From: Pseudomonadota bacterium
GTDB lineage: Bacteria > Pseudomonadota > Alphaproteobacteria > Rhizobiales > Rhizobiaceae
Assembly (NCBI GenBank): GCA_023419995.1
Contig: JAEZXF010000037.1
Coordinates: 1-6,199 of the forward strand
Reading direction: 5' to 3'
Length of the DNA: 6,199 nt
Below the pieces are notes generated by a model, which worked only from the letters and a program-made list of their open reading frames with translations, was not told the origin of the DNA and ran no database searches. Shown one piece after another: positions 5,375 to 6,199 of the stretch (positions within the stretch are counted from its first letter, which is position 1; each line of letters opens with the position of its first letter). The translations under genes were made by a program, and so were the position numbers.

Positions 5375-5376
5375 CC

Positions 5377-5811
5377 ATGCGCCTTGCCGCCTTCACCGAC
5401 TACGGCCTGCGGGCGCTGATGCTCCTGGCCGACGCGCCGCTGCAGGCCACGACGACGGCGCAGCTCGCGGGCCGGCTGGCCATTCCCTACAACCACCTGA
5501 CCAAGGTGGTGCAGGATCTGGCGCGCGGCGGCTACATCGTCACCCAGCGCGGCGCCGGCGGCGGCATGAAGCTGTCGCGGCCGCCGGAGGAGATCCGGCT
5601 CGGCGAGGTGGTGCGGTTCCTCGAGCAGAAGCACGCGATCGTCGAGTGCTTCAGGGCCGACGGCGGCGACTGCCTTCTGACGCCGGGCTGCCGCGTCCGC
5701 GCCAAGCTGGCGGCGGCGCGCGAAGCCTTCATCGGCGAGCTGGACAAGAGCAGCATCGCCGACTGCGCCCATCCCGGCCCGCTGGCAGAGGCCGCCGGGG
5801 AGGCGCGCTAG
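5377..5811 (+). CDS. nsrR: NsrR, nitric-oxide-sensing Rrf2 family repressor, copy 2
   Basis: This 144-residue protein begins MRLAAFTDYGLRALMLLA, very close to E. coli NsrR (MQLTSFTDYGLRALIYMA). The winged helix covers about residues 1-70: recognition helix region PYNHLTKVVQDLARGGYI (37-54) and wing RGAGGGMKLSR (58-68). The cluster ligands are in place: Asp8, and Cys91, Cys99, Cys105 in ECFRADGGDCLLTPGCRVR. A further Cys130 lies near the end. NsrR proteins carry an Fe-S cluster that reacts with NO, releasing DNA and inducing detoxification and repair genes. Divergence from a RIC gene, a typical NsrR target, strongly supports the name. The two palindromes upstream suggest that it represses itself too. 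It ends 10 bases before the stop of the converging pgm gene, with no terminator visible between. About 2.4 kb away lies a second NsrR-type regulator with ligands at the same positions. Confidence 0.92.
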   Translation: MRLAAFTDYGLRALMLLADAPLQATTTAQLAGRLAIPYNHLTKVVQDLARGGYIVTQRGAGGGMKLSRPPEEIRLGEVVRFLEQKHAIVECFRADGGDCLLTPGCRVRAKLAAAREAFIGELDKSSIADCAHPGPLAEAAGEAR

Positions 5812-5821
5812 AGGGTGAAGG

Positions 5822-6199
5822 TCAGGTGATGACGCTCGGCGCGGTCCGTCCGGTGCGCCGGGCGATGCCGGCGATCGCCTCTGCCGCCCGGGTCAGCGCG
5901 GCGAGCACCTCCTGCGTGTCGGCGTCGTGACGGGCCGGGTCCGGCTCGTAGCGCTCGATGTAGACGCGAAGCGTCGCGCCCGTCGTGCCGGTTCCCGACA
6001 GGCGGAAGACGATGCGCGAGCCGCCGGCGAACAGGACGCGCACCCCCTGCCCCTCGCTGACCGAGCCGTCGACCGGATCGCGATAGGCGAAATCGTCGGC
6101 CGCCTCGACCGCAAGGTCGCCGAACCGCTCCCCCGGCAGCGACGGCAGCTTTTCCCGCAGCGCCGCCATCAGGCTTTCGGCGGCGGCGGTGTCGATTCC
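5822..6199 (-). CDS. pgm: Phosphoglucomutase, C-terminal part (5' end outside window)
   Basis: The frame enters from the right edge and ends at a TGA (5824-5822), giving 125 residues of the C-terminal domain of alpha-D-phosphohexomutase-type phosphoglucomutase, which interconverts glucose 1-phosphate and glucose 6-phosphate in the cytoplasm. The key element is the phosphate-binding loop RLSGTGTTGATLRVYIERYE (about 66-85), almost exactly the SGTGTSGATLR.Y motif of the family. Also typical are FAYRDPVDGSVSEGQGVRVLFAGGSRIVFR just before it and the tail RTGRTAPSVIT. Family members have roughly 540 residues, so about three quarters lie beyond the window, including the catalytic serine and the metal site. 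In rhizobia pgm often belongs to the glycogen gene cluster (glgC, glgA, glgX), which may follow to the right. It converges on nsrR with a 10-base gap. The product call is near certain. Confidence 0.95.
   Translation of the reverse strand, partial: GIDTAAAESLMAALREKLPSLPGERFGDLAVEAADDFAYRDPVDGSVSEGQGVRVLFAGGSRIVFRLSGTGTTGATLRVYIERYEPDPARHDADTQEVLAALTRAAEAIAGIARRTGRTAPSVIT

Noticed and set aside
5232..5376. FNR/NnrR box in the ytfE-nsrR gap
   Set aside because: No TTGAT-N4-ATCAA or close variant was found on either strand.
1..6199. CRISPR array, tRNA, rRNA or insertion sequence
   Set aside because: No regularly spaced repeats, no cloverleaf-like segment that I could recognise, no transposase motif and no terminal inverted repeats were seen by eye.

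Overview
The window is chromosomal DNA from a GC-rich bacterium. The gene families and protein wording fit an alphaproteobacterium of the rhizobial kind (Phyllobacteriaceae/Rhizobiaceae-like). The pointers are the phosphoglucomutase C-terminus, the TadE/TadG proteins, the Rrf2 regulators and the small XRE-like protein with an 'IPENGGGVGVRLKF' tail. The taxon is an inference from protein resemblance, not a measured result. Eight genes are supported: two are cut by the window ends and six are complete. They are packed tightly, and no intergenic gap exceeds about 210 bases. I see no tRNA, rRNA, CRISPR array, insertion sequence or phage gene.

Layout, left to right. A + strand gene of unknown function runs in from the left edge and ends at 353. 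It converges on a two-gene minus-strand unit: an endonuclease/exonuclease/phosphatase (EEP) family protein (699-1562), followed 10 bases later by a small XRE-like DNA-binding protein (386-688). Upstream of these, also on the minus strand but with its own likely promoter region, lies a first Rrf2/NsrR-type regulator (1656-2102). A 208-base divergent intergenic region with two inverted repeats separates it from a + strand pair, a TadE-like pseudopilin and a TadG-like protein, whose stop and start codons overlap. Eighteen bases past tadG, on the minus strand, is a RIC/YtfE/ScdA-type di-iron protein (4539-5231). It is divergent from a second NsrR-type Rrf2 regulator (5377-5811, +), and the two share a 145-base control region with twin operator-like palindromes. 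The right edge holds the C-terminal part of phosphoglucomutase (5822-6199, minus strand).

Functional theme. The right half looks like a nitrosative-stress module: an Fe-S NO sensor (NsrR) that probably represses itself and the iron-centre repair protein from the shared palindromes. A second protein of the same regulator type, with Asp8 and three Cys at identical positions, lies 2.4 kb away and divergent from the tad pair. The pair comes without the tad/cpa genes for secretin, ATPase, platform protein or prepilin peptidase in view. Whether the first regulator controls the pilus genes is the most interesting open question here. I found no clearly new biological system; the regulatory architecture is the main point of interest.
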